Source: Psychrobacillus glaciei
GTDB lineage: Bacteria; Bacillota; Bacilli; Bacillales_A; Planococcaceae
Length of the DNA: 64,000 nucleotides
Direction: 5' to 3'
Assembly: GCF_008973485.1 (NCBI RefSeq)
Contig: NZ_CP031223.1
Coordinates: 1,054,001-1,118,000, forward strand
The translations under genes were made by a program, and so were the position numbers. The notes under the pieces are model-generated. The model was not told where the DNA came from. It saw nothing but the letters and a program-made list of their open reading frames with translations, and searched no databases. Below are positions 38,681 through 47,474 of this stretch, piece after piece. Position 1 is the stretch's first letter. The number at the start of each line of letters is the position of its first letter.

Positions 38681-39238
38681 ATGTTAAACTTTAACATTCG
38701 TGGAGAAAATATTGAGGTGACTCCTGCAATTAGAGATCACGTTGAGGGGAAAATTGAGAAGGTATCCCGTTATTTCAACGAAGAAATCCAAGCTACAGCC
38801 AATGTAAACCTTAAAGTATATAATGACAGACAGACAAAAGTGGAAGTTACAATTCCTATGAAAAATTTAACTTTACGTGCAGAAGAACGAAATGCGGATA
38901 TGTATGCAGCGGTCGATTTAATCGTTGACAAGCTAGAACGTCAAATACGCAAGTATAAAACAAAAGTAAATCGTAAATTCCGTGAACGTGAAGGTGTAGC
39001 AGCATTTTTTGCAACAGCTGACACTTCGGATGCATCGGTTGGTCATTCGGATGAAGACGAGTACAGTATTGTTCGTACAAAGCAATTTGATTTAAAACCA
39101 ATGGATCAGGAAGAAGCGGTTTTACAAATGAATATGCTGGGACATAACTTCTACATCTATACAGATGCAGATTCGAACGGCACACATATCGTTTACAAAC
39201 GAAAAGATGGTAAATACGGATTAATCGAAACAAACTAA
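38681..39238 (+). CDS. hpf: Ribosome hibernation-promoting factor, long form (HPF)
   Basis: Long-form HPF of 185 residues (YvyD, 189 in B. subtilis). The N-terminal ribosome-binding S30AE domain spans 1-100 (MLNFNIRGENIEVTPAIRDH). The C-terminal dimerisation domain (about 127-183: IVRTKQFDLKPMDQEEAVLQM) links two 70S particles into a 100S dimer in resting cells. The ATG has an AAAGGAGGAG site. Its own terminator follows, then a 1.1-kb gap before secA. Confidence 0.95.
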   Translation: MLNFNIRGENIEVTPAIRDHVEGKIEKVSRYFNEEIQATANVNLKVYNDRQTKVEVTIPMKNLTLRAEERNADMYAAVDLIVDKLERQIRKYKTKVNRKFREREGVAAFFATADTSDASVGHSDEDEYSIVRTKQFDLKPMDQEEAVLQMNMLGHNFYIYTDADSNGTHIVYKRKDGKYGLIETN

Positions 39239-39284
39239 TTTGACTGTAGACTAACGTTTTTAGTTAACCAATATATCAAGAAAC

Positions 39285-39318
39285 AACGCTCTCCTCCATG
39301 CAAGAGGGGAGTGTTTTT
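39285..39318 (+). terminator. Rho-independent terminator of hpf
   Basis: AACGCTCTCCTC pairs with GAGGGGAGTGTT (G-T pairs) around CATGCAA, followed by T residues. Confidence 0.87.
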
Positions 39319-39537
39319 GTATTTAGGCAATTAAAGCGTTTATCTATCGTCTCAATCTTCTACAAGTATTGCCAATAAAGACTCCAGTACCTGTTTCTCT
39401 TGCGCTTACTTATTCGAGAAGAACATTGCATATATAGGAAGGGAATGGATTAGGATTTTTTCACAAGATAAAGTATATGGAGTATCGTCGTGCGAAAGCG
39501 GTGTTCATAGTATTTTAAAGAATTAAATAATACAGCG

Positions 39538-39680
39538 GATTTCCGTTTCAGGTGGACGCGTTCCGCGGGGTGAGCGAAGAGGAACGAAGGCTAAGAGCGC
39601 CACATCGTGTAGCCACGCCTTCGTGACTAACATTCTGTTGGCCTCCGTCTGGAGTCGCCACCTTTCACTACAATCCACTT
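39538..39680 (+). repeat. Dispersed element, copy A
   Basis: Starts GATTTCCGTTTCAGGTGGACGC, continues TTCCGCGGGGTGAGCG, and ends CTGGAGTCGCCACC with CACTACAATCCAC. The same ends occur in copy B (54810-54970) and, inverted, copy C (55449-55577). From memory, elements with these flanks are widespread between genes in bacilli. It contains no plausible gene. Confidence 0.75.
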
Positions 39681-39895
39681 AGTGAGTAGTTCCGAATAAG
39701 AAAGTATTTGAAATTGATATACTAGAAATCCAGTATTCACAAAGACTTGAAGTGATTTTAATGGTGTTTTACCTAAGCAGAATTTCCTATAAGTTTTACT
39801 TTTATCGTACACAGTATACATTAATCAGCAAACAAATGATTGGAATTGATGGTGACTGAAAAAATAGGTAGTATTTATTGATAAAGAAGTGCTGA

Positions 39896-39925
39896 GCGGA
39901 CGAAATTGCATCTTCGTCCGCTTTT
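39896..39925 (+). other. Hairpin in the hpf-secA gap
   Basis: GCGGACGAA pairs perfectly with TTCGTCCGC around ATTGCATC, followed by four T. It looks like a terminator with no recognisable upstream gene. The rest of the gap, 39681-40288, holds only short open frames without ribosome sites or known motifs. Confidence 0.6.
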
Positions 39926-40288
39926 AAAAGAATAAGAAAGGATTTATTCTCTCATTAACCAAAACAAATGCATTATGTCTTTACATAATTCAAGAAGGCG
40001 ACGGACAAACAGCCGCCACAAGATTCTCAATCCACAAAAGTTCCCGCGGTAATAGTGTAGCCAAAATTCTTTTTCCAACGAGTAACCGCAGGAGCAAATG
40101 TTTCGTCCAAAGCACTCTAGAAATAGAGAAGACAAGGTGCACTTAAAGGACGCTTGCGCATTTCTTCAAAGTAAAAAAATATCTAAAAAAGGTTGAATAT
40201 GTTTCATATCAAATGAAAGTGGTCGTTGCTAATTGGCTGTTTTCCGTTATTAACGTGCTAACAACAGGAGGTACATCTAACATGTTGT

Positions 40289-40317
40289 TTGCACCGCTTT
40301 GTATCCAATGGTAAAAT
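40289..40317 (+). promoter_or_regulatory. Possible sigma-A promoter of secA
   Basis: TTGCAC (40289-40294), a 17-nt spacer and TAAAAT (40312-40317), 34 bp before the secA ATG. The -35 is weak. Confidence 0.5.
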
Positions 40318-40350
40318 GTAGAGTAAGACTAAATGGGAAGTGAAAAATAG

Positions 40351-42861
40351 ATGCTTGGAGTATTAAATAAAGTATTCGATTTAAATAAACGTGACTTAAA
40401 ACGACTAGAAAAAGTTGCTGATAAAGTAGAATCATTTGCGAGTGAAATGAATGCCAAGTCAGATGAAGAACTACGTGCCAAAACAGATGAATTTCGTACT
40501 CGTTACGCAAATGGAGAGACATTAGATCAATTATTGCCAGAAGCATTTGCGGTTGTTCGTGAAGGTGCCAAACGTGTACTTGGTATGTATCCATTCCATG
40601 TACAAGTTATGGGATCTGCTGCACTTCATGAAGGAAATATCGCGGAGATGAAGACAGGGGAAGGTAAAACACTTACTTCTACTATGTCCGTTTATTTGAA
40701 TGCAATTCCAGGGCTTGGGTCACATGTGGTAACCGTGAACGAATATTTATCCAGTCGTGATGCGACGGAAATGGGACAACTATATGAATTTTTAGGGATG
40801 TCCGTTGGCTTAAACTTGAATTCATTAACGAAAGAGGAAAAACGGGATGCTTATGCGGCGGATATTACGTATTCTACTAATAATGAATTAGGATTTGATT
40901 ACCTTCGCGATAATATGGTGTTGTACAAAGAAGATAAAGTACAACGTCCACTTTACTATGCCGTTATTGATGAAGTTGACTCGATTTTAATCGATGAAGC
41001 GAGAACGCCTTTAATTATTTCAGGACAAGCGAATAACGCAGCACTTCTTTATAAACAAGCAAATGCATTCGTGCGTACACTGACAAAAGAAGTTGATTAT
41101 TCGTATGAAGAGTCAACTAAAGGTGTAACACTAACCGACGCTGGTGTTGAAAAAGTGGAGAATGCATTTGGAATTGAAAACTTATTTGATTTAACACATG
41201 TTCGTCTTAACCATGCAGTCAATCAATCCTTAAAAGCACATGTATCCATGCATTTAGATGTGGATTATGTTGTGCAAGACGAAGAGGTTGTCATTGTAGA
41301 TTCATTTACAGGACGTCTAATGAAAGGTCGTCGCTATAGTGATGGACTGCATCAAGCGATTGAGGCAAAAGAAGGATTAGAAATTCAAAATGAATCGATG
41401 ACAATGGCGACGATTACGTTCCAAAACTTTTTCCGTATGTACGATAAGTTGTCAGGAATGACTGGTACAGCTAAAACAGAAGAAGAGGAATTCCGTAATA
41501 TTTATAATATGAATGTTATTGCAATTCCAACGAACCGTCCGATTACAAGGGATGACCGTGCAGATTTAATTTATGCATCTATGAATGGGAAGTTTGAAGC
41601 GGTTGCTGCAGATATTGCTGAAAGAAATAAAATAGGGCAACCTGTTTTGATTGGTACAGTTGCCATTGAAACTTCTGAAATTATATCTAGTTTGTTAACT
41701 AAACACGGTATTAAGCATAATGTATTAAATGCGAAGAACCATGAGCATGAAGCGGAAATTATTGCTACTGCTGGGCATAAGGGTTCCGTTACGATTGCAA
41801 CCAATATGGCTGGTCGTGGTACGGATATTAAGCTTGGTGAAGGTGTAATTGAAGTTGGTGGTCTTGCAGTAATCGGTACGGAACGTCATGAATCTAGACG
41901 TATTGATAATCAGTTACGTGGACGTTCAGGTCGTCAAGGAGATCCTGGGATCACACAGTTCTATCTTTCTATGGAAGATGAACTAATGCGTCGTTTTGGT
42001 TCGGACAATATGCGCAATATGATGTCAAAACTTGGAATGGATGATTCTCAACCAATTCAATCTAAAATGGTTTCTCGTGCAGTAGAATCCGCGCAAAAAC
42101 GAGTCGAAGGAAATAACTTTGATTCACGTAAGCGTCTATTGCAATATGACGATGTGTTACGTCAACAGCGCGAAATTATTTATAAAGAACGTAATGAAGT
42201 ACTAGAAACAGAAAATATGCGTTCTCTAGTGGAATCAATGATATTTGGTGCAATTGATCGTTTAGTAGTATCTCATACAGGCTCCGACAATAAGGCGGAG
42301 TGGAGCTTAAAAGGGATTGAAGATTATATGCATGCAAATTTATTGCCAGAAGGAATCATTACGCAGCAAAATCTAGAAGGCTTAACTTCAGAAGAGATAG
42401 AAGCAAACATTAAAGAGGAAGTAATCCGTTTTTACGATGCGAAAGAAGAAGACTTAACGAGCGAGCGTATGCGTGAATTCGAAAAGGTCGTATTACTTCG
42501 TTCAATAGACTCTAAATGGATTGATCATATTGATGCGATGGATCAGCTTCGTCAAGGGATTCATTTGCGTGCATATGGACAAAATGACCCTCTTCGTGAG
42601 TATCAAAGTGAAGGTTTTGTTATGTTTGAAGCGATGGTCGAATCCATCCAAGAAGACGTATCAAAATACGCAATGAAGGCAGAAATACGCAATAATTTAG
42701 AACGTGAAGAAGTTGCTAAAGGGCAAGCAGTGAATCCAAAAGAAGATGGTGAAACGATTAAGAAAAAGCCAGCTCGCAATGAAGCTGCAGTTGGTCGAAA
42801 TGTCTTATGTCCTTGTGGTAGTGGCAAAAAGTATAAAAACTGTCACGGTGCCGTGCAGTAA
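40351..42861 (+). CDS. secA: Preprotein translocase ATPase SecA
   Basis: SecA of 836 residues (B. subtilis 841), the motor of Sec-dependent export at the membrane. Walker A is MKTGEGKT, the DEAD-like Walker B is [17 protein letters not shown], and the C-terminal helicase arm has [15 protein letters not shown] and [13 protein letters not shown]. The zinc-binding C terminus for SecB/ribosome contact is intact ([14 protein letters not shown]). It has an ATG start with a poor GGGAAGTG site. It is followed 26 bp later by prfB, the standard secA-prfB order. Confidence 0.97.
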   Translation: MLGVLNKVFDLNKRDLKRLEKVADKVESFASEMNAKSDEELRAKTDEFRTRYANGETLDQLLPEAFAVVREGAKRVLGMYPFHVQVMGSAALHEGNIAEMKTGEGKTLTSTMSVYLNAIPGLGSHVVTVNEYLSSRDATEMGQLYEFLGMSVGLNLNSLTKEEKRDAYAADITYSTNNELGFDYLRDNMVLYKEDKVQRPLYYAVIDEVDSILIDEARTPLIISGQANNAALLYKQANAFVRTLTKEVDYSYEESTKGVTLTDAGVEKVENAFGIENLFDLTHVRLNHAVNQSLKAHVSMHLDVDYVVQDEEVVIVDSFTGRLMKGRRYSDGLHQAIEAKEGLEIQNESMTMATITFQNFFRMYDKLSGMTGTAKTEEEEFRNIYNMNVIAIPTNRPITRDDRADLIYASMNGKFEAVAADIAERNKIGQPVLIGTVAIETSEIISSLLTKHGIKHNVLNAKNHEHEAEIIATAGHKGSVTIATNMAGRGTDIKLGEGVIEVGGLAVIGTERHESRRIDNQLRGRSGRQGDPGITQFYLSMEDELMRRFGSDNMRNMMSKLGMDDSQPIQSKMVSRAVESAQKRVEGNNFDSRKRLLQYDDVLRQQREIIYKERNEVLETENMRSLVESMIFGAIDRLVVSHTGSDNKAEWSLKGIEDYMHANLLPEGIITQQNLEGLTSEEIEANIKEEVIRFYDAKEEDLTSERMREFEKVVLLRSIDSKWIDHIDAMDQLRQGIHLRAYGQNDPLREYQSEGFVMFEAMVESIQEDVSKYAMKAEIRNNLEREEVAKGQAVNPKEDGETIKKKPARNEAAVGRNVLCPCGSGKKYKNCHGAVQ

Positions 42862-42887
42862 TCGAGAAAGTCGGAGGAACAAATAAT

Positions 42888-43992
42888 ATGGTTGAAATAG
42901 CAGTAGTACGAAATGAATTAGATCGAACAGCAGGGAAATTGGAAGACTTCAGGGGGTCTCTTTGACTTAGAAAACAAAGAAATTCGCATCCAAGAATTAG
43001 AAGAATTAATGACATTTCCAGACTTTTGGGATGATTCTCAAGGTGCTCAAAAAGTAATTAATGAGTTAAATGGATTAAAGACCATTGTCGAACAATACAA
43101 TGACCTTGTTTCCACTCAGGAAAACTTAGAAATGACACTCGAGTTAATCAAAGAAGAACCAGACGAAGAATTGCAAGAAGAGCTTGGCAACGAATTAAAA
43201 GAATTCAGTAGCAAACTCGCTAACTTCGAATTGCAATTACTTTTAAGTGAAGAATATGATAAGCATAATGCGATTTTAGAATTGCATCCAGGAGCTGGTG
43301 GTACAGAATCACAAGACTGGGGTTCCATATTACTTCGTATGTATCAACGTTGGGCAGACAAACGTGGATTTAAAGTGGAGACAATCGATTATTTACCAGG
43401 TGATGAGGCTGGTATTAAATCAGTCACGCTACTTATAAAAGGACATAATGCTTATGGCTATCTAAAAGCGGAGAAGGGTGTTCATCGTCTAGTCCGTATT
43501 TCACCATTTGACTCTTCTGGCCGTCGCCATACGTCTTTCGTCTCTTGTGAAGTAATGCCAGAATTCACCGACGAAATCGAAATTGAAATTCGTACGGAAG
43601 ATTTAAAAATCGACACTTACCGCGCAACAGGTGCTGGTGGTCAGCATATTAATACAACCGATTCTGCGGTGCGTATTACGCATTTACCAACGAACTCGGT
43701 TGTTACTTGTCAATCTGAACGTTCACAGATTAAAAACCGTGAACACGCAATGAAACTATTAAAATCGAAATTGTATCAATTAAAAATTGAAGAGCAAGAA
43801 GCACAACTTGCTGAAATTCGTGGTGAACAAAAAGAAATCGGATGGGGAAGTCAAATTCGATCTTACGTATTCCACCCATACTCGATGGTAAAAGATCATC
43901 GTACAAGTGAAGAAAGCGGTAATGTGCACGCTGTAGTTGACGGTGAGTTGGACCAATTTATCCACGCATATTTACGTTCAAGAATAAATTAA
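42888..43992 (+). CDS. prfB: Peptide chain release factor 2, with programmed +1 frameshift
   Basis: RF2 of 367 residues made from two frames: 25 codons from ATG 42888, then in-frame TGA at 42963-42965, then continuation in the +1 frame from 42964. The shift site is classical: Shine-Dalgarno-like AGGGGG, then TCT CTT TGA C. Low RF2 favours shifting at the UGA that RF2 itself reads, giving autoregulation. The rest shows the tripeptide anticodon SPF ([11 protein letters not shown]) and the catalytic GGQ ([15 protein letters not shown]). GGAGGA precedes the ATG. It should not be read as a truncated gene starting at 43009. Confidence 0.97.
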
Positions 43993-44005
43993 TAGACCGA
44001 ACTAT

Positions 44006-44042
44006 AAACGAGATGCCCAGAAAGACAGGGCATCTCGTTTTA
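44006..44042 (+). terminator. Rho-independent terminator of secA-prfB
   Basis: AAACGAGATGCCC pairs perfectly with GGGCATCTCGTTT around a 9-nt loop and runs into T residues. Confidence 0.93.
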
Positions 44043-44054
44043 TTAAAATGGAGG

Positions 44055-44167
44055 AATCGGTCGGATAAAGCCAACAATCGGTCGAATACGTCCGATAATC
44101 GGTCGAATATAGCTAACAATCGGTCGAATATGTTCGATAATCGGTCGAATACATCCAACCATCGGTC
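44055..44167. repeat. Array 6: six AATCGGTC words at 21-bp pitch
   Basis: AATCGGTC starts at 44055, 44076, 44097, 44118, 44139 and, with one change (CATCGGTC), 44160. Every step is 21 bp. The next bases are usually GAATA; the remaining bases vary. It lies between the prfB terminator and the YitT-family gene. Because 21 is a multiple of 3, both strands read as seven-residue repeats, which I take to be a by-product. Confidence 0.93.
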
Positions 44168-44293
44168 AAAAAATACGAATCTAATGTTCTTTATCCTTTT
44201 AATACGCCGCTTTACTGAAGTTCACAAACTTCCCTCCTGTTGTTATACTAGTTCGGGCATCAATCAGAAAATTTATTAGAAAGAGGATAAAAT

Positions 44294-45163
44294 ATGAGTA
44301 CAAATCAAAGACTACACAAAGAACTTCCTCCATTACTGGAGCAAGGAAGAGACTATTTATATATCATTATCGGAGCTGCAATAATTGCGATTGGTTTTAA
44401 TGTATTTTTATTGCCAAATCAAGTTGCTTCAGGTGGTGTAAGTGGAATTAGTACGATATTAAAAGGAGTTCTTGGGTGGGAACCAGGACTTGTCCAATAT
44501 GCTTTTAATATCCCTTTATTTATTGCAGGTTTGTTTTTTTTAGGAGCAAAATTTGGGATTAAATCATTTGTCGGCACACTTACACTACCAGCCGTTGTTT
44601 TATTCACTTCTAGTTGGGAGCCGTGGACGACGAATCCACTATTGGGTGCTTTGTTTGGAGGTATTACGATTGGTATCGGTTTAGGTATCGTTTTCCGCGG
44701 CGGTGCATCCACGGGTGGTACAGACTTAGCAGCACAAATTATTACGAAGTATACAGGTTTTTCATTAGGCAAGAGTGTATTACTAATCGATGGATTAATT
44801 GTACTTAGTGCTGCTTTCGTTTTTGACATTGAAAAAGCCCTTTATGCATTGATTGCGTTATTTGTCACAACAAAAACAATTGATATTATCCAACTTGGAT
44901 TTAGTCAATCAAAAATGATTTATATTATTACGAATAAACAAGAAGAAATAAGGAATGCTATATATAAAGAAATAGATAGAGGGGTGACGAAACTTCCAGC
45001 AATTGGTGGATACACCGATGAAGAGCGGCCGATATTAATGGTGGTTGCATACCAAACAGAATTCACAAAGTTGAAACAATTAGTCAAGACGCTTGATCCT
45101 ACTGCATTTGTCATCGTATCAGATGCATACGAAGTTCTAGGCGAAGGTTTTAAAAAGTATTAA
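44294..45163 (+). CDS. yvjA: YitT-family membrane protein (YvjA-like)
   Basis: Membrane protein of 289 residues. Five or six transmembrane segments occupy residues 20-205 (YitT/DUF161: LPNQVASGGVSGIS, FRGGASTGGTDLAAQIITKY). A soluble DUF2179 domain of about 70 residues ends it (YTDEERPILMVVAYQTEFTKLKQLV). The transport or other role of the family is not established. B. subtilis yvjA lies in the same neighbourhood, between prfB and cccB. The ATG has a GAAAGAGGAT site. The specific yvjA symbol relies on synteny, since several paralogs are usual. Confidence 0.85.
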   Translation: MSTNQRLHKELPPLLEQGRDYLYIIIGAAIIAIGFNVFLLPNQVASGGVSGISTILKGVLGWEPGLVQYAFNIPLFIAGLFFLGAKFGIKSFVGTLTLPAVVLFTSSWEPWTTNPLLGALFGGITIGIGLGIVFRGGASTGGTDLAAQIITKYTGFSLGKSVLLIDGLIVLSAAFVFDIEKALYALIALFVTTKTIDIIQLGFSQSKMIYIITNKQEEIRNAIYKEIDRGVTKLPAIGGYTDEERPILMVVAYQTEFTKLKQLVKTLDPTAFVIVSDAYEVLGEGFKKY

Positions 45164-45213
45164 TATTGGTACAATAAGAAGGTAAGGAAATTATTGTTGA
45201 AGGAGGATATAAC

Positions 45214-45558
45214 ATGAACAAGAAACTATTAGCAGTAATTTTTGGAACAGTATTAATGTTAGCTGCATGTGGTGGAGCAAAAACAGATAAAACGGCAACC
45301 AATACGACATCTGGTACACCGCCAACTGAAACTGCCTCAGTGGATCCTGAAAAAATTGTAAAAGCAAAATGTACAACTTGTCACGGAGGAAATTTACAAG
45401 GTCAAGGAGGCACCCCAAATCTAATGACTGTAGGTTCTAGACTATCTAAAGATGAAATTTTGAATGTACTTAAAAATGGTCGAGGTGGAATGCCAGGTGG
45501 ACTTGTTACCGGAGATGAAGCGGAAGCAGTTGCTACATGGTTATCGAATAATAAATAA
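45214..45558 (+). CDS. cccB: Membrane-anchored cytochrome c-551, lipoprotein type
   Basis: Cytochrome c of 114 residues. A lipoprotein signal ends in LAAC (C19), anchoring it outside the membrane. A Thr-rich linker follows, then a haem site CTTCH (about 54-58) with the distal Met in GRGGMPGG. It is an electron carrier to a terminal oxidase; B. subtilis CccB is the counterpart and also lies near ftsEX. AAGGAGG precedes the ATG. Confidence 0.93.
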   Translation: MNKKLLAVIFGTVLMLAACGGAKTDKTATNTTSGTPPTETASVDPEKIVKAKCTTCHGGNLQGQGGTPNLMTVGSRLSKDEILNVLKNGRGGMPGGLVTGDEAEAVATWLSNNK

Positions 45559-45627
45559 CCTTTTTAGACTGATGGGATGCACTCGCATGTTTTCCTTATC
45601 CGCATGTTCCATTTTCGACTATAATAA

Positions 45628-45664
45628 AAAATCAGTTGCTCTTTCGTAGCAACTGATTTTTTTG
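45628..45664 (+). terminator. Rho-independent terminator of cccB
   Basis: AAATCAGTTGCT pairs perfectly with AGCAACTGATTT (loop CTTTCGT), followed by a T run. Confidence 0.94.
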
Positions 45665-45887
45665 TTAATTAGGAAGGGAATTAGACGTTATATGTAGAAT
45701 TTAAAGATAAATAGGGAATTTGTACGTACTCAAATTATCCTATTCCCTAAAGATTAACCAAAAGAAGATGGGTGTGTCACCTCATATTACCTACCAATTG
45801 AAATGTAATTGTAACAAAAGAAGAGCGTTCTAATGTTATAATAAGCATGTCGAATTTTATCAAGTGAAATAAATAGGTGGTATAAAA

Positions 45888-46574
45888 ATGATAGAAATGG
45901 TAAATGTTTACAAAAAATATCCGAATGGAATTGTTGCTGCGAATGGTATTGATGTAGAAATTAAACAAGGTGAATTCGTATATGTAGTTGGCCCGAGTGG
46001 TGCTGGAAAATCGACATTCATTAAAATGATGTATCGAGAAGAGCGTCCAACTTCAGGCGATATTTTTATTAACGGAATTAATTTAGCAACTTTGAAGCCT
46101 TCAAAGGTTCCATATTTAAGAAGACAAATTGGGGTTGTTTTTCAAGATTTTAAATTACTTCCTCGTTTGAATGTGTATGAGAACATTGCCTTTGCGTTGG
46201 AGGTAATTGAAGAAACTCCGAAGGTAATTCGCAAACGCGTAATGGATGTACTTGAACTTGTTGGACTCAAACATAAAGCGAGAATGTTTCCAACCGAACT
46301 TTCTGGTGGAGAACAGCAAAGAGTGTCTATTGCACGATCTATTGTAAATACACCAAAATTAGTTATTGCAGATGAGCCAACTGGAAATTTAGATCCTGAT
46401 ACTTCATGGGAGATTATGAATATTTTCGAAGAAATTAATTCACGAGGAACTACCATTATTATGGCAACTCATAATAGGGAAATTGTCAATACAATAAGAC
46501 ACCGTGTTATCGCTGTAGAGGGTGGATTAATCACTCGGGATGAATACGGAGGAGATTACGGTTATGAAAGCTAG
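45888..46574 (+). CDS. ftsE: Cell division ABC transporter ATP-binding protein FtsE
   Basis: FtsE of 228 residues, normal length. Walker A GPSGAGKST (about 35-43), Q-loop VFQDFKLLPRL, signature LSGGEQQRVSIARSI and Walker B VIADEPTGNLD are all intact. With FtsX it does not transport but uses ATP to switch on a wall hydrolase outside the cell. The ATG follows AGGTGGT. It overlaps ftsX by 11 nt. The peptidase gene just after ftsX is the likely target. Confidence 0.96.
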   Translation: MIEMVNVYKKYPNGIVAANGIDVEIKQGEFVYVVGPSGAGKSTFIKMMYREERPTSGDIFINGINLATLKPSKVPYLRRQIGVVFQDFKLLPRLNVYENIAFALEVIEETPKVIRKRVMDVLELVGLKHKARMFPTELSGGEQQRVSIARSIVNTPKLVIADEPTGNLDPDTSWEIMNIFEEINSRGTTIIMATHNREIVNTIRHRVIAVEGGLITRDEYGGDYGYES

Positions 46575-47451
46575 AACAGCACAGCGACACTTCAAGGATA
46601 GTCTTAAGAGTATTAGTCGAAATGGATGGATGACCTTTGCTTCGGTAAGTGCAGTGACGGTCACGTTATTGCTTGTAGGTGTATTCGTCATGATTATGAT
46701 GAATTTAAGTAAAGTTGCGGACGATCTTGAAAAAGACGTCGAAATAAAAGTCATTGTCGAATTGACAGCAGATGAAGCTTCCATTACGAAATTAAAAGAT
46801 GAAATAACACACACTACTGGAGTAGCAGAAGTCAAATATTCGACAAAAGAAGATGAACTTAAAAAGTTAATATTGGATTTTGGAGATGACCTACGTTTAT
46901 TTGAACAACAGAACCCTTTACATAATGTGTTTGTTGTAAAAGCTAAAAATCCCCAAGAAACAGAAGTGGTTGCGAAAAAAATTGACCGATTAGATAACAC
47001 CTTCGAAGTAAAATACGGTGAAGGAAAAATAGAAAGACTGTTTTCTATCTTGAACACAAGTCGAAATGTAGGGTTAGTATTAATATTAGCTTTATTGTTC
47101 ACGGCAATGTTTCTAATTTCTAATACTATTCGTATTACTATCGTGGCAAGAAGAAGAGATATTGAAATTATGAAACTTGTAGGTGCAACAAACTGGTTTA
47201 TACGAATTCCATTTATTTTAGAAGGAATGTGGCTCGGTATTCTAGGAGCTATTATTCCAATCACACTGGTTTCCGTACTCTACTACAATATTTATAAGAT
47301 GTTAGAGCCAAAATTAGCGCAAGGAAACCTATTCAAATTGCTCGATTATTCTCCTTTTATTTATCAAGTAGATGCTTTGATATTATTAATGGGCGTATTA
47401 ATAGGAGTTTGGGGTAGTTTCATGTCAGTTAGGAAATTTTTACGAGTTTAA
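46564..47451 (+). CDS. ftsX: Cell division membrane protein FtsX
   Basis: FtsX of 295 residues with four transmembrane segments (about 24-46, 175-200, 220-245, 268-290) and a large extracytoplasmic loop between TM1 and TM2 that contacts the hydrolase. The family start RNGWMTFASVSAVTVTLLLVG is present. ATG at 46564 has ACGGAGGAG upstream; an in-frame ATG at 46540 would put that site inside the gene, so 46564 is preferred. The gene lies 23 bp before the coiled-coil M23 peptidase. Confidence 0.95.
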   Translation: MKARTAQRHFKDSLKSISRNGWMTFASVSAVTVTLLLVGVFVMIMMNLSKVADDLEKDVEIKVIVELTADEASITKLKDEITHTTGVAEVKYSTKEDELKKLILDFGDDLRLFEQQNPLHNVFVVKAKNPQETEVVAKKIDRLDNTFEVKYGEGKIERLFSILNTSRNVGLVLILALLFTAMFLISNTIRITIVARRRDIEIMKLVGATNWFIRIPFILEGMWLGILGAIIPITLVSVLYYNIYKMLEPKLAQGNLFKLLDYSPFIYQVDALILLMGVLIGVWGSFMSVRKFLRV

Positions 47452-47474
47452 GAAGATGAGAGGGGCAATACGTT

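Noticed and set aside
39627-40135. Short minus-strand genes in the hpf-secA gap
   Set aside because: Frames of about 60 codons overlap the dispersed element or have no ribosome site or recognisable motif.
43009-43992. Truncated prfB starting at an internal ATG
   Set aside because: The upstream 25 codons and the AGGGGG-TCT-CTT-TGA-C site show the normal programmed frameshift gene.
43958-44158. Small minus-strand gene with FDRLxxx heptads
   Set aside because: It is a consequence of the 21-bp array pitch, overlaps the prfB end and has no ribosome site.
46527-47264. 245-residue antisense open frame within ftsX
   Set aside because: It lies opposite a well-supported essential-type gene; composition is Ser/Asn/Ile-rich as expected from a shadow frame.
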